DNA of 64,000 bases from Ignavibacteriales bacterium (GTDB lineage Bacteria; Bacteroidota; Ignavibacteria; Ignavibacteriales; Ignavibacteriaceae), in contig CP054182.1 in assembly GCA_015709675.1 (NCBI GenBank), positions 4,071,448 to 4,135,447 of the forward strand. Reading direction: 5' to 3'. Positions within the stretch are counted from its first letter, which is position 1, and the number at the start of each line of letters is the position of its first letter. The notes under the pieces are model-generated. The model was not told the origin of the DNA and did not search any database. It saw nothing but the letters and a program-made list of their open reading frames with translations. Positions 26,403-35,296 of the stretch are shown here, piece after piece. Both the position numbers and the translations under genes were made by a program.

Positions 26403-28043
26403 ATGAAGTCTCTTGCCGGATTTCTCCTCCTCTTCACCCTTACCCTCTGCGCACAGCCGTTCAGGGTAACCTCATCAGGAAACATCACCTTCCGGGCAAC
26501 TCAGACTGACAGTTCCTTCACCGTCAGGTATAATGCTCTCTCAGAGAATACGAACCTGCTTATTGCATTTCCTTTCCGGCAGATACTTCCTCAGGATTAT
26601 GCTATTCACTGGAGTATCTCCGTCACAGGGCAGCTCACCGGTTACCGTATATACCTTTCAGATCAGGAGGGAGTCAGGTGGAAAGGTGTAAAAAAACTCA
26701 CTGCACAGCGCAGGGGTAAAGAGTCCGTCAGCAAAGCGCACTTCAGCCGGCCGTCTGATTCAGGCATAGTGTCTCCGGTGAGCATAGATTCTCTTTATAT
26801 ATCACTCTTTATTAAGAAAAAGGGGAAGGGTACGGTTACCTTCGGCGGATTCAGAACTGAAGAACTGTATCTCACCGCAAAACGGGAGATGATGCCGGTT
26901 ATGCTCACTCCCTCAGGCCAGGATATCGCATCTCTGCTGCTGGACGGTGACATAAACACCCATTATACATTTTTGCCGGGCAAACATCTGCTGCGGCTCG
27001 ATTACCACAATCCCCGCTCACCGGGGGCACTGGCAGTCAAGAGAAAAGAGACATCCCCTCTTACCGTTACTATCTACCGCTCTGAAGGTAAAAAGAGAGT
27101 TTTACTGGCCTCAGCGGAAAAGAGCAGCAGAGAGAAGATATATATTCCATTGTCTGAACATGAATCCGCGGAGTACCAGATTGAATTCTCCTTGCCGGAT
27201 ACACTCCGGCTTGCTGAAATTTCTCTCCTTCCGGCAGAGACGAACGATCACCCTGTTCATCTTTACCGCTTCATGGCAGAAGAAACAACTACCGGATATT
27301 ATCCGCGGGGATATAGCGGCAAAGCAGCAGAACGGACACTCCTCTGGAAGAACAGCGGCAAAGAGGTATATATAAGCAGTGACGGACAAATAGAGCTTCC
27401 CCATGCCGGATTCATGGTTGATCCTTTTATCAGAATCCTTGATGAAACCGGGACATACCGTACGGCGAAAAATTATCTCCGTTATGCTCCTGACTCCTCC
27501 AGAGTATATCATGTTAACAGAGCATATCAGTATGGGGAACTTTGGGTGCGCGCGTTTTGTGATTCCGTGAACGGAACTCCCTATCTTAATCTGATTTATG
27601 AAGCAGCAAATCTTCATCACTTTAAGATTAAAGGAAAAGTGTTCATCTCAGTCAGACCTCTTGGAAGTGCCCCTTACTCCGCGGAGAATATGACTGCATC
27701 TGATGATTTCCGGATATATTCAGCGGAACAGAAAGGTTCTTCTCTGCTCATCAATAAAACGCAGCAGGTGCATCTTTTGACCGGACCGCAGTCAGCGGGG
27801 GGATACGCTTTCCTGAAATGCGATTATATACCGGCCCTGCCGGGGAGCAGTCATTTCCCCTCTCTTCCCCTTGCCGATCCTTCCGGACTTGGCACTCTGC
27901 TTCTTTCGTATGATTTTACTCTTATCCCCGCTTCACGGCGTCTGATTTTTCTTTCGCTTCCCCTTGAAAAAGAGAAAACTCCGCTCCCGGAATCCTACAG
28001 GAATCCTGATCAGCGGATGAGGCCGTATCTTCCCGTTAAGTAA
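26403..28043 (+). CDS. Secreted protein of unknown function
   Basis: The 546-residue protein starts with a signal peptide (MKSLAGFLLLFTLTLCAQP). The rest is beta-rich: a region at ~20-165 reading like a galactose-binding-type sandwich (ITFRATQTDSSFTVRYNALSENT), then ~170-275 resembling a second discoidin-like block (LLLDGDINTHYTF), and a long C-terminal half with no motif I know. There is no T9SS tail or lipobox. It starts 8 bases after the ABC ATPase gene and may belong to the same transcript. I cannot assign a function. Confidence 0.65.
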   Translation: MKSLAGFLLLFTLTLCAQPFRVTSSGNITFRATQTDSSFTVRYNALSENTNLLIAFPFRQILPQDYAIHWSISVTGQLTGYRIYLSDQEGVRWKGVKKLTAQRRGKESVSKAHFSRPSDSGIVSPVSIDSLYISLFIKKKGKGTVTFGGFRTEELYLTAKREMMPVMLTPSGQDIASLLLDGDINTHYTFLPGKHLLRLDYHNPRSPGALAVKRKETSPLTVTIYRSEGKKRVLLASAEKSSREKIYIPLSEHESAEYQIEFSLPDTLRLAEISLLPAETNDHPVHLYRFMAEETTTGYYPRGYSGKAAERTLLWKNSGKEVYISSDGQIELPHAGFMVDPFIRILDETGTYRTAKNYLRYAPDSSRVYHVNRAYQYGELWVRAFCDSVNGTPYLNLIYEAANLHHFKIKGKVFISVRPLGSAPYSAENMTASDDFRIYSAEQKGSSLLINKTQQVHLLTGPQSAGGYAFLKCDYIPALPGSSHFPSLPLADPSGLGTLLLSYDFTLIPASRRLIFLSLPLEKEKTPLPESYRNPDQRMRPYLPVK

Positions 28044-28130
28044 ACCGTGCATCACAGAAGCCCCCTGCCCCTGAATAGGCGCTACCTGCTTATATTACCA
28101 TTGTAAATTTTAACCGTTATAAGGATTACC

Positions 28131-29315
28131 ATGTTTGATTTTCAGTCCGGCGCTCCCTTTTTTGCACAGGCACCCGGCATGATGGAAGAGATGTGCGAGC
28201 AGGAACTGAAAGAGCTTGGCGCGGAGGCAACCAGGGTAAGCTACCGCGGAGTCTATTTTAAGGCAGACCTCAAAACGCTTTACCGCATCAACTACTCAGC
28301 CCGGATGATCTCCCGCGTGCTTGCACCGCTGACCGGATTCTTCTGCCGCTCAACTGATGTGCTCATCGAAAAAGCGCGTAAAATTGCATGGGAAGAAATC
28401 TTTTCGCTGAACCAGACCTTCTCCATCACCGCATCAGTGGCAAAAAGCCAGATAACCAATTCCCTCTATGCTTCCCAGTGCCTGAAGGACGGCATTGTTG
28501 ACCACTTCCGTGATATATACGGCAGGCGTCCTGATGTTGACACGGTGAACCCCGATGTGCGCTTTAATCTGCATATCGAAAAAGATAAAGCGGTCATCAG
28601 TCTTGATACCTCAGGCGACTCACTTCATAAACGGGGCTACCGCCTGCTTGCCGGAGAAGCGCCGATGCAGGAGACCCTTGCCGCGGCTATCATCCGGGTT
28701 ACTGAATGGAACGGTGAGCAGCCGCTGTGGGATCCGATGTGCGGCTCCGGCACGCTGCTCTGCGAAGGACTGATGCACTATTGCCGCATTCCCGCTCAGT
28801 ATCTCAGAAAAAAATTCGGTTTCTTTGCTCTCCCCGGTTTTACTAAAGATGCATGGGAGCAGCTAAAAGCAGAACTTGACTCACAAATACGCCCTCTGCC
28901 CGAGGGACTGATCAGCGGCAGTGATAAATATCAGCGCATCCTTAACACCGCGCAGGATAATCTTTCACGCCTTCCTTTTGGTGATAAGGTAAAACTTTCC
29001 TGCCATCCTTTCAGCCATGTTAATGAATATAAAAACGGGGTGCTGGTGGTTAATCCCCCTTACGGCATCCGGCTGGGTGAAATTGAAGAAGTGCGGGTAT
29101 TATATAAAGAGCTCGGAGATTTCCTCAAACAGCGCTGCCCCGGCACCACTGCGTATATATACATGGGTGATCCTTCGCTGCGAAAAGAAATAGGACTGCG
29201 AACCTCCCGCCGCGTTCCTTTAGTTAACGGCAAACTCGAAGGAGTCCTGGTTAAAATCGAAAGCTACGAAGGAAGCAAAAAAGCCAAGTGGCGTGATGCA
29301 GAAAACACTCCGTGA
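28131..29315 (+). CDS. THUMP-domain rRNA (guanine-N2) methyltransferase, RlmL N-terminal type
   Basis: The 394-residue enzyme has an N-terminal ferredoxin-like part and THUMP domain (~1-160) for RNA binding, followed by a Rossmann methyltransferase. It shows DPMCGSGT (201-208) for S-adenosylmethionine and NPPYG (~304) as the catalytic N-methylation motif. It is the standalone form of the RlmL N-terminal half (YpsC/YcbY group) that makes m2G in 23S rRNA. The ATG at 28131 has AAGGATTACC directly upstream. The gene before it is separated by 87 bases. A repeat-filled gap follows. Confidence 0.9.
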   Translation: MFDFQSGAPFFAQAPGMMEEMCEQELKELGAEATRVSYRGVYFKADLKTLYRINYSARMISRVLAPLTGFFCRSTDVLIEKARKIAWEEIFSLNQTFSITASVAKSQITNSLYASQCLKDGIVDHFRDIYGRRPDVDTVNPDVRFNLHIEKDKAVISLDTSGDSLHKRGYRLLAGEAPMQETLAAAIIRVTEWNGEQPLWDPMCGSGTLLCEGLMHYCRIPAQYLRKKFGFFALPGFTKDAWEQLKAELDSQIRPLPEGLISGSDKYQRILNTAQDNLSRLPFGDKVKLSCHPFSHVNEYKNGVLVVNPPYGIRLGEIEEVRVLYKELGDFLKQRCPGTTAYIYMGDPSLRKEIGLRTSRRVPLVNGKLEGVLVKIESYEGSKKAKWRDAENTP

Positions 29316-29346
29316 GATACGCGGCAAGTTATGTTCCGGAATGTAA

Positions 29347-29640
29347 CACTAATTGCCACGAATTTGAAAACACTAATTTTCACGAACTGACTGCCCGGCT
29401 TTAGTGAAATTCGTGCTCTTAATTTGTGCAATTCGTGTTAACCTCAGTGCAATCTGCGTAATTCGTTTAATCCATGATCATAGTTTTACACTAATTGCCA
29501 CGAATTTGAAAACACTAATTTTCACGAACTTACTGCCCGGCTTTAGTGAAATTCGTGCTCTTAATTTGTGTAATTCGTGTTAACCTCCGTGCAATCCGTT
29601 TCATTCGTGAGATTCGTGGCAAAATACTCCGTGTAATCTG
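29347..29640. repeat. 142-bp duplicated block of the CACGAATTTG...AATTCGTG family
   Basis: Two copies begin CACTAATTGCCACGAATTTG at 29347 and 29489 (142 bases apart). They share the inner parts CTGCCCGGCTTTAGTG and AATTCGTGCTCTTAATTTG, and end with ATTCGTGTTAACCTC and runs like CAATCTGCGTAATTCG. Related copies lie at 38695-39000, 40415-40515 and 43890-43925. The second copy overlaps the 3' end of the small membrane gene at 29530-29805. Confidence 0.85.
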
Positions 29641-29805
29641 CGAAACCTGACGCTTGCGCTCTGACTCATCACGTTCAGCAGCCCGCTGCACTGCTGCCGG
29701 ATAAACTGCATAGGCAATAACTATAAAAAATCCCCCAAAAACAATTATGACCAGAAGAACCGGATAGACAATAGGATTTAAAGTACTAAAAAACTCCGTC
29801 ATCAT
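29530..29805 (-). CDS. Small single-helix membrane protein whose C-terminus runs into a repeat
   Basis: The 91-residue frame begins MMTEFFSTLNPIVYPVLLVI with one membrane helix (~12-38) and a charged stretch ending ERDESERKRQ. The C-terminal ~38 residues (QVSQITRSILPRIS...) are encoded entirely by the dispersed repeat at 29347-29640, and near-identical peptides appear from the unrelated repeat copy at 38.7-38.9 kb. So the first ~53 residues may be the original protein and the tail a product of repeat insertion. It lies 7 bases after the stop of the upstream membrane gene. No function known. Confidence 0.5.
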   Translation of the reverse strand: MMTEFFSTLNPIVYPVLLVIIVFGGFFIVIAYAVYPAAVQRAAERDESERKRQVSQITRSILPRISRMKRIARRLTRITQIKSTNFTKAGQ

Positions 29806-29812
29806 TCCTCAA

Positions 29813-30376
29813 TTATGTACGCGCAGGTATCTTTATCCGGTGGCCGTTCTGACCATAGATAAAAAAACAAAAGTAGATAGTAACCGCAACATTAAGCCAT
29901 GCAGACATAGTAAAATACTGGTCAACCACGCCGGCACCCTGCACAATAGTAATTATTCTTACCACTGAATTAATTTCCGACAGGGCAAAAACCGGAAAAA
30001 ACATCTTAAGTTCACCGGATTCTAACATATCCAAAAACGCATCCTTTAATATAATAATGGTAATAATGGTATGCAGCACGCCTATAATACTTAGCTGGGC
30101 CAGCAAATCTGCCGGAGTCAGCAGAAATACAACAGCCATGGTAAGCACTAACAGATAGAAATGCAAATCGTTTTTCTTTTTTACCGTCAGGAAATAAAGA
30201 ACCGGCACACCCAGCATAATATACCAATGATTTCCTTTTAAGCCCGCCACGCCATTAAATAAGGCGGCTGAAATTTCACCCAGCGCATACAGGGCGAATA
30301 TCATTCCGTATCTCGCCTTCCGTTGCCGGAAGGCAGCAATGATACTCACTGCAAGAATTGTAACCGGAAGAATCAT
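29813..30376 (-). CDS. Multi-pass membrane protein of unknown function
   Basis: The 187-residue protein has about six hydrophobic segments (MILPVTILAVSIIAAF, MIFALYALGEISAALF, HWYIMLGVPVLYFLTV, FYLLVLTMAVVFLL, LSIIGVLHTIITIIIL, SAWLNVAVTIYFCFFI) joined by short charged loops. I recognise no motif. The start is 19 bases after the stop of the upstream secreted gene (30396-30866), and its stop is 7 bases before the next start, so the three genes at 29530-30866 probably form one minus-strand operon. Role unknown. Confidence 0.6.
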   Translation of the reverse strand: MILPVTILAVSIIAAFRQRKARYGMIFALYALGEISAALFNGVAGLKGNHWYIMLGVPVLYFLTVKKKNDLHFYLLVLTMAVVFLLTPADLLAQLSIIGVLHTIITIIILKDAFLDMLESGELKMFFPVFALSEINSVVRIITIVQGAGVVDQYFTMSAWLNVAVTIYFCFFIYGQNGHRIKIPART

Positions 30377-30395
30377 CTTTTGCCTCTTCCTTTGA

Positions 30396-30866
30396 TCATT
30401 CTATACAATAAGGAGGACAGGGCAGGCCGACCTCCAGAATATATTCACCGCACCTGAGGGTAAACGCCCTCTCTCTTTGCTCAGCCGAAAGCAGTGCTGC
30501 CCCGCCCCGGGCAATCAATTCGGCGATCCGGGAAGTACTGTATATAGTCATAACCTTGTCACTGCTCAGCATAAAATTTCCGGGGTAAACAGCGCTCCTG
30601 TTTCTGTCTGCCACCACTATTTTCCCTTCGTTAATTCCAAACATCAGGTAGTCATCGGCGGTTTTTAGTATGTTTTCAAGCGACGCAGTGCTCATCTCAG
30701 CCCGCTCGGTTATTTTACCAAATCTTTCTTCCCTTTCACTCCGGCTGAAAATCTCTCCAACCTGAGCCCTTGTTTCTGTGTTACAGAGAAACAAAAGGAA
30801 CAAAATAACTGTAATTAACAAATATTTTCTTTCACTGACAAAAGGAACCAAATTATAACAGACCAT
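30396..30866 (-). CDS. Small secreted protein of unknown function
   Basis: The 156-residue frame has a hydrophobic export signal (YLLITVILFLLFLCNTETRAQ) and a ~120-residue mature part with the segments ADDYLMFGINEGKIVVADRN and SDKVMTIYSTSRIAELIARG. It ends CGEYILEVGLPCPPYCIE, with three of its four Cys in the last 21 residues. I do not recognise a family. It is the first gene of a likely three-gene minus-strand operon. Within the 288-base gap upstream, only the T9SS-associated element is notable. Confidence 0.55.
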   Translation of the reverse strand: MVCYNLVPFVSERKYLLITVILFLLFLCNTETRAQVGEIFSRSEREERFGKITERAEMSTASLENILKTADDYLMFGINEGKIVVADRNRSAVYPGNFMLSSDKVMTIYSTSRIAELIARGGAALLSAEQRERAFTLRCGEYILEVGLPCPPYCIE

Positions 30867-30970
30867 TTTTCTGCCTTTCTTTAAAGTTATGTATTCTATC
30901 CGTTTTTAATTTTTTTTCTTACATTTTTTGACCCCCTCCAGGAGACTTAACTATCATGTATTCTCAATTT

Positions 30971-31114
30971 ACTTCACCTGCCGTGAGTTTCATTTTCGGG
31001 ATCGACAGGGAAGCAAATTGCTTTTGTCATTCACCCCCAGTGCACATTCGCTGTAAACTGCCCCTGCTGCACCTCATAAAGCACGGCAGGGACAAACTTA
31101 AGTTCATAATTCAT
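30971..31114 (-). repeat. T9SS-associated 3' element, copy A (small coding-like repeat)
   Basis: On the minus strand this ~144-base element starts with ATG at 31114 and reads MNYELKFVPAVLYEVQQGQF to a TGA at 31031 (27 residues). A second frame then reads MTKAICF. Shifted frames continue the peptide of copy B (LSIPKMKLTAGEV), so copy A is a frameshifted relative. It lies 40 bases downstream of the stop of the T9SS gene at 31155-32897, in the same orientation. Confidence 0.6.
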
Positions 31115-31154
31115 GCTTAATTCCGCCTGATCATACTTCATAATTCATTTATTG

Positions 31155-32897
31155 TCATTTCATCAACAACATCTTGCCTGTCTCGCGGATGATTTTGCCG
31201 GTTTCCCTGCCTTTGGTCTCAAGCATATAAAAATAGACTCCGCTGGCAAGGTCGTCTATGGTGCCGGTTATCTCCGGGGAAAACAGATAGTTATACTCTC
31301 CTGCTGACTGCTCCTCATTCACTCTTATTTCTAATAGTTCACCACGCAGTGTGTAGATATATAACTTAACATAACTCCGCTCATTAATCGTATAGCGGAT
31401 GGTTGTGCTTGGGTTAAATGGATTTGGGTAGTTACCAACAATCTGGGTTTTTTCCGGAGTGGTTACCTCATTTCCGTTTTCCTTCGTTGAGGTCAGAAGG
31501 AGCTTAATGGGCTGGCTCGGCTTGGATTCATTAACAATACTATCAATCGCTGTAACAAAATAGTAGTAATTCCTGCCAGAGTCAGGCATAGGAATGGTAA
31601 AGTTGGTATCCTGTCCCGAATAGATAAGTTTATCAGGAAATGGCACAAACTGCTCTACGGTATCCTGATACAGCCGGTAGCCGGTCAGGTCGGTTTCATA
31701 GTTTTTTTGCCAGCGAAGGGTTAAACTGTTGGCAGTTATAATGGGAAGAACAGTAACCGGAGCACGAGGTGCAAGGTCAAGGTACTCATAACTCCTGCCG
31801 TAAGGCCCGCCAAGAGGACCAATGTCACTCCTTGTTCCGTCAACATCAAGTATATCAGGGTCACCAGCATCAATCAGAGGTGAATACTTCTGAAGCCGGA
31901 AATCCCCTGCATCTTCATCAACAAACATGGGAAAAAGAATTTTGTTAGTCGAGTCACCTTGAACACCGTCAAATAATTTGTTTACTTTCCATGCGGCATT
32001 GTATTTTATAACGGAAGGCTGTTGGGGGTCCGGTTTTATCGCAGCATCAGCATAGAGGATAAGATTATTGTACAGGTGATTTTCCAAACTGAGCGCTATA
32101 CCAGCTCTGGTAAATTTCCCAGATATAAAATTATTATAAAATGTAATTTTCCAACCCATTATTCCATAAAACATATTATGAATATTAATAGGATTATTAG
32201 GATTAATGATTATATTATTTGCGACCAGATGCGGACCACCCGATAGCGGTCCACCGCCACCAGCTTGTTCTTTTAAATTGAATACATTGTTTATCATTGT
32301 CATGCTCAAATAAAATGTCGCCCAACTTTCCCAAAGATTAAAGATATTACCAACCAACTTTAAGGATGCACAATCTAGTCCAAGGGTTGACAAGTTTGGT
32401 GAACTGCCAAACGACTTAGTCAATTGTACTCTGCCATTTGGCGTGGCAATGAAACTTCCAGCCGAAGAAAGATAACAATCACGTATATAGACAGTGTCAC
32501 CACATGGGGCTTTTACATAAATAGCTTTCGCATACGATTGATTAAAATTATTGACAACTCTCATTGCTTCTATAACAACCCCCTCATTAAATATATTTAT
32601 AATGCCCGGAGTTGTTTCATTAACTTCCGGATAGCGTACTATACAGCTATCCTGCCCGGAACCAATGAGGGCAATTCGTTTTTGTATGATAATTTGTTCT
32701 CTGTATTCTCCTTTATCAACAAAAATTGTATCACCTGCATTTGCAAAGTTTATACATTTCTGAATACTGTCACATGCTGTTGCCGGAGTGGTGTATGGTG
32801 GGGTTGAACTTCCATTCTTACTGACATACCGGATTTCCGCAGAATTACTAACGGTCAACAGAATTAATATTATTATCGTTTTCATAGTCTGCCTCAT
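31155..32897 (-). CDS. T9SS-exported right-handed beta-helix protein
   Basis: The 580-residue protein has a signal peptide (MKTIIILILLTVSNS). Its start is RYVSKNGSSTPPYTTPATACDSIQKCINFANAGDTIFVDKGEY, the DUF1565/pectate-lyase-type parallel beta-helix opening, and beta-helix-like turns continue to ~340. A fibronectin type III-like region follows (~385-485; APRAPVTVLPIITANSLTLRW). Residues ~495-580 are the T9SS type A sorting domain (NYPNPFNPSTTIRYTI, SGVYFYML). It should be a surface or secreted carbohydrate-active or adhesive protein. Its start overlaps the stop of the short gene upstream by ATGA. Position: AT-rich accessory region. No catalytic residues identified. Confidence 0.8.
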   Translation of the reverse strand: MRQTMKTIIILILLTVSNSAEIRYVSKNGSSTPPYTTPATACDSIQKCINFANAGDTIFVDKGEYREQIIIQKRIALIGSGQDSCIVRYPEVNETTPGIINIFNEGVVIEAMRVVNNFNQSYAKAIYVKAPCGDTVYIRDCYLSSAGSFIATPNGRVQLTKSFGSSPNLSTLGLDCASLKLVGNIFNLWESWATFYLSMTMINNVFNLKEQAGGGGPLSGGPHLVANNIIINPNNPINIHNMFYGIMGWKITFYNNFISGKFTRAGIALSLENHLYNNLILYADAAIKPDPQQPSVIKYNAAWKVNKLFDGVQGDSTNKILFPMFVDEDAGDFRLQKYSPLIDAGDPDILDVDGTRSDIGPLGGPYGRSYEYLDLAPRAPVTVLPIITANSLTLRWQKNYETDLTGYRLYQDTVEQFVPFPDKLIYSGQDTNFTIPMPDSGRNYYYFVTAIDSIVNESKPSQPIKLLLTSTKENGNEVTTPEKTQIVGNYPNPFNPSTTIRYTINERSYVKLYIYTLRGELLEIRVNEEQSAGEYNYLFSPEITGTIDDLASGVYFYMLETKGRETGKIIRETGKMLLMK

Positions 32898-33268
32898 TTC
32901 AACAAAATGGATTTTTTTACTGACCTAAAGCTGCCCGAAATTAGTTCGTAAAAATAAATTCCGCTGGGGAGCTCGGCTGCAGGTTTGTACGAGCGAAGCA
33001 TAGTATAATCTACCACTAAGTCCTTAATCTGTGAGAAATTATTGGTTTTGGCCCAACCAAAGGGCTGATTGGCCGTAACCACCCCGTAAGGGAACTTCTG
33101 CTGAGCGTGAAGATTAATTGCGGCTGCTATTGTTAAAAAAAGCACACTCAGAGCCATGGGAAACCGTGTGCATATGCAAGAAATTGTTATCTTACTCATA
33201 ATGAGTTCTTTCATTGTGTTCATTCTGGCAGAATGAATTTTAATAAGAAATCGTCTAAAGATCGACAT
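32894..33268 (-). pseudogene. Internally deleted T9SS protein: signal peptide joined to the last part of a sorting domain
   Basis: The 124-residue frame has a signal peptide (best start Met at 33199: MSKITISCICTRFPMALSVL, then FLTIAAAINLHAQQ). About 60 residues later comes AAELPSGIYFYELISGSFRS followed by VKKSILLK, the last ~27 residues of a T9SS sorting domain. The NYPNPFNP part and any functional domain are missing. It overlaps the next gene's start by ATGA. This looks like the result of a large deletion; it may still be expressed. Confidence 0.6.
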
Positions 33269-33561
33269 AGCAATCTTCCTTCACTTTCATTCTGACCTTG
33301 TCTGCCAGCAAGGTCATTTCTTAGTAAATTTTTGCTTTTAAGATTCTATGCTTTCTCCAGATTTCATTAAAAGTCCTTAACCAGTAGAAAAATTAGTCCT
33401 CTGTTCTCATTTCACTCAGATAATATAAACAGTTTTTTTTCAACGCAACTAAGTAGAAATACGTAGTCTCGTCACTTTTTTTTACTTTTTTCACCTTTTT
33501 ATTGATATCGGGCGGGGCTTTCTTCCCGCCGGATGATCTTTGTAGCGTTAATGCTCTGTTA

Positions 33562-33707
33562 ACTTCACCTGCCATGACTTTCATTTTCAGGATTGACAGA
33601 AAACAGTTTGCTTTTGTCATCCACACCCAGTGCACATTCGGTGTTAACTGCCCCTGCTGCACCTCATTAAGCACAGCAGGGCCAAATTCGAATTCACAAT
33701 TTACCAC
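33562..33707 (-). repeat. T9SS-associated 3' element, copy B
   Basis: On the minus strand this reads from ATG at 33707 as a continuous frame of ~50 residues through the element (EFGPAVLNEVQQGQLTPNVH, then WVWMTKANCFLSILKMKVMA, then GEVN). It starts 6 bases downstream of the orphan T9SS sorting domain at 33714. It matches copy A in position and orientation relative to a sorting domain, with nucleotide identity that is visibly high. Open frames beyond it (to 33393) look low-complexity. Confidence 0.6.
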
Positions 33708-33713
33708 TCACTA

Positions 33714-33986
33714 TTATTTGAGCAAGGTCATCTTTTTAGAGATTGTCTGCCCCTTGCCATAGCTGAGTTTATAGATATATACTCCGCTTGCGTGGCTGCT
33801 ACCGTCAAATGGAACGGTGTATCTGCCTGCTGAGTAGCTGCCAGTGGCAAGTGTTGCGATCTCTTTGCCGAGTATGTCATATATTTTTAGTGTAACATCA
33901 CTCTGCTCAGGGAGGGCAAACTCTATCTCAGTCACCGGGTTGAAGGGGTTGGGGTAGTTGCGCCCAATTAAATATTCATTGACAAT
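33714..33986 (-). pseudogene. Orphan T9SS sorting domain (gene remnant)
   Basis: After a TGA at 33987-33989 the minus strand reads IVNEYLIGRNYPNPFNPVTE, continuing IEFALPEQSDVTLKIYDILG and ending GQTISKKMTLLK, which is a full T9SS type A sorting domain. There is no signal peptide or upstream body, so the rest of the gene is gone. The first in-frame start is GTG at 33935, in the middle of the domain. Confidence 0.8.
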
Positions 33987-34135
33987 TCATTATTACCGAC
34001 ATTTACAGACAGATGAAATGATCTTTCGCCAAGGAATTCTCTTTTTTTTACTAAAATTATTAAGAATGAATTCCATTTCCAACTAAAACTTTACAACCAC
34101 GAGATAAAGTATTTTTTTCATTTTTGATTTCCTTA

Positions 34136-35296
34136 TTATTGTTTGTTACCCTGCACTACTGCATAAACCTGAGATGATCTGTCAACGGCAAGGAATATTT
34201 TTTTTGATTTCGTCTTTACCATTTTCCTGAATGTGCTGTAATAGCTGTACGGTACCAATTCAGTAATATTTACCAATTCAAAATTCTTGCCGTTATAATG
34301 TGCATACAGATAATATGATCCGAATATCCAATAATCATTCGGACTGAATAATTTTATTGATAGTCCCATTCTTTCCAAAGACCTCAGTGGATACCCCAAT
34401 TCTTCAAGATTAGTTGCCTTATATTTTAATTCTGAACCCTTGGATTGGAACATATAACTTTCCCATCCGCTCAGATAAATTGTTAAAGAATCAGTGAAAG
34501 CACACCTGCTCACAGCAATATCTGAATATACTGAATATCCACTATTAACCGGAATATCCAGATGGTTCCCGATGGAATCCTGAGAATCAAACAGTTTGGT
34601 CCATATATTATCGTAATGCCTCCACAATTGATAATAATTTAATCCGCCAACAGCAACTGATTTATATGCATATACATATATTTCATTTTTAGAAATACCC
34701 CTTACCTTAGTAAAATTGAACTCAGTCGGAGCTTTGGAATATACCCAGGAAGCAGTATACCCATCTTTGGTATAGACCATACCGTTATCACCAACCGCAA
34801 CAAAATACCCTTTCTCATCTGTCCAAACACTGCGCAGCTCACCTGCGGTTGAGAACTGATAGCCCTTCCATTTCTTTGTACGGTTATCGAATTCACCAAT
34901 TCCCGGTTTTGAGGGATTAATGGCCCAGTTACCTACTGATACCATATAAAAATCATCACCGGTTACATCATTTGCAACGTGTCTAATTTCTTCAACCGTT
35001 CCGTTTATATCCTTACTCCAGTGATTGCCATCCCAATGCAATCCAATATATCCTTTTCTGATACCATTTGAATCTAATTGAAAGATATCACCCATAACAT
35101 AAGCGTCACTGTCAGAAAATGCCCAAATACCCCCAAGCCAGGATGGGAAAATTGCAATAGTATCCATCCGCCAGGTGTAATTTCTATCACCTTCCTGATA
35201 GGTGCAAATCTGTGGCTCCTGCGGAGTCACGGGATTATCTTTGCTGCAAGAGTTGAAGAGAATGATAATTCCTACCAAAATTATTATCCGTTCCAT
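34136..35296 (-). CDS. Lipoprotein with beta-propeller-like repeats
   Basis: The 386-residue protein has a lipoprotein signal ending LFNSCSKDN (lipobox Cys 16) and short repeats of the form IGLHWDGNHW, GDNGMVYTKDG and YAHYNGKNFEL, spaced ~40-60 residues, typical of beta-propeller blades. It is similar in style to the protein at 36486-37742, suggesting gene duplication. It overlaps the upstream gene's stop by one base (TAATG), so the two are coupled. Outer-membrane or periplasmic location is expected; function is not known. Confidence 0.65.
   Translation of the reverse strand: MERIIILVGIIILFNSCSKDNPVTPQEPQICTYQEGDRNYTWRMDTIAIFPSWLGGIWAFSDSDAYVMGDIFQLDSNGIRKGYIGLHWDGNHWSKDINGTVEEIRHVANDVTGDDFYMVSVGNWAINPSKPGIGEFDNRTKKWKGYQFSTAGELRSVWTDEKGYFVAVGDNGMVYTKDGYTASWVYSKAPTEFNFTKVRGISKNEIYVYAYKSVAVGGLNYYQLWRHYDNIWTKLFDSQDSIGNHLDIPVNSGYSVYSDIAVSRCAFTDSLTIYLSGWESYMFQSKGSELKYKATNLEELGYPLRSLERMGLSIKLFSPNDYWIFGSYYLYAHYNGKNFELVNITELVPYSYYSTFRKMVKTKSKKIFLAVDRSSQVYAVVQGNKQ

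Noticed and set aside
33393-33707. 104-residue minus-strand frame
   Set aside because: The first ~50 residues are the T9SS-associated element copy B and the rest is Lys-rich low complexity; kept as a repeat, not as a gene.
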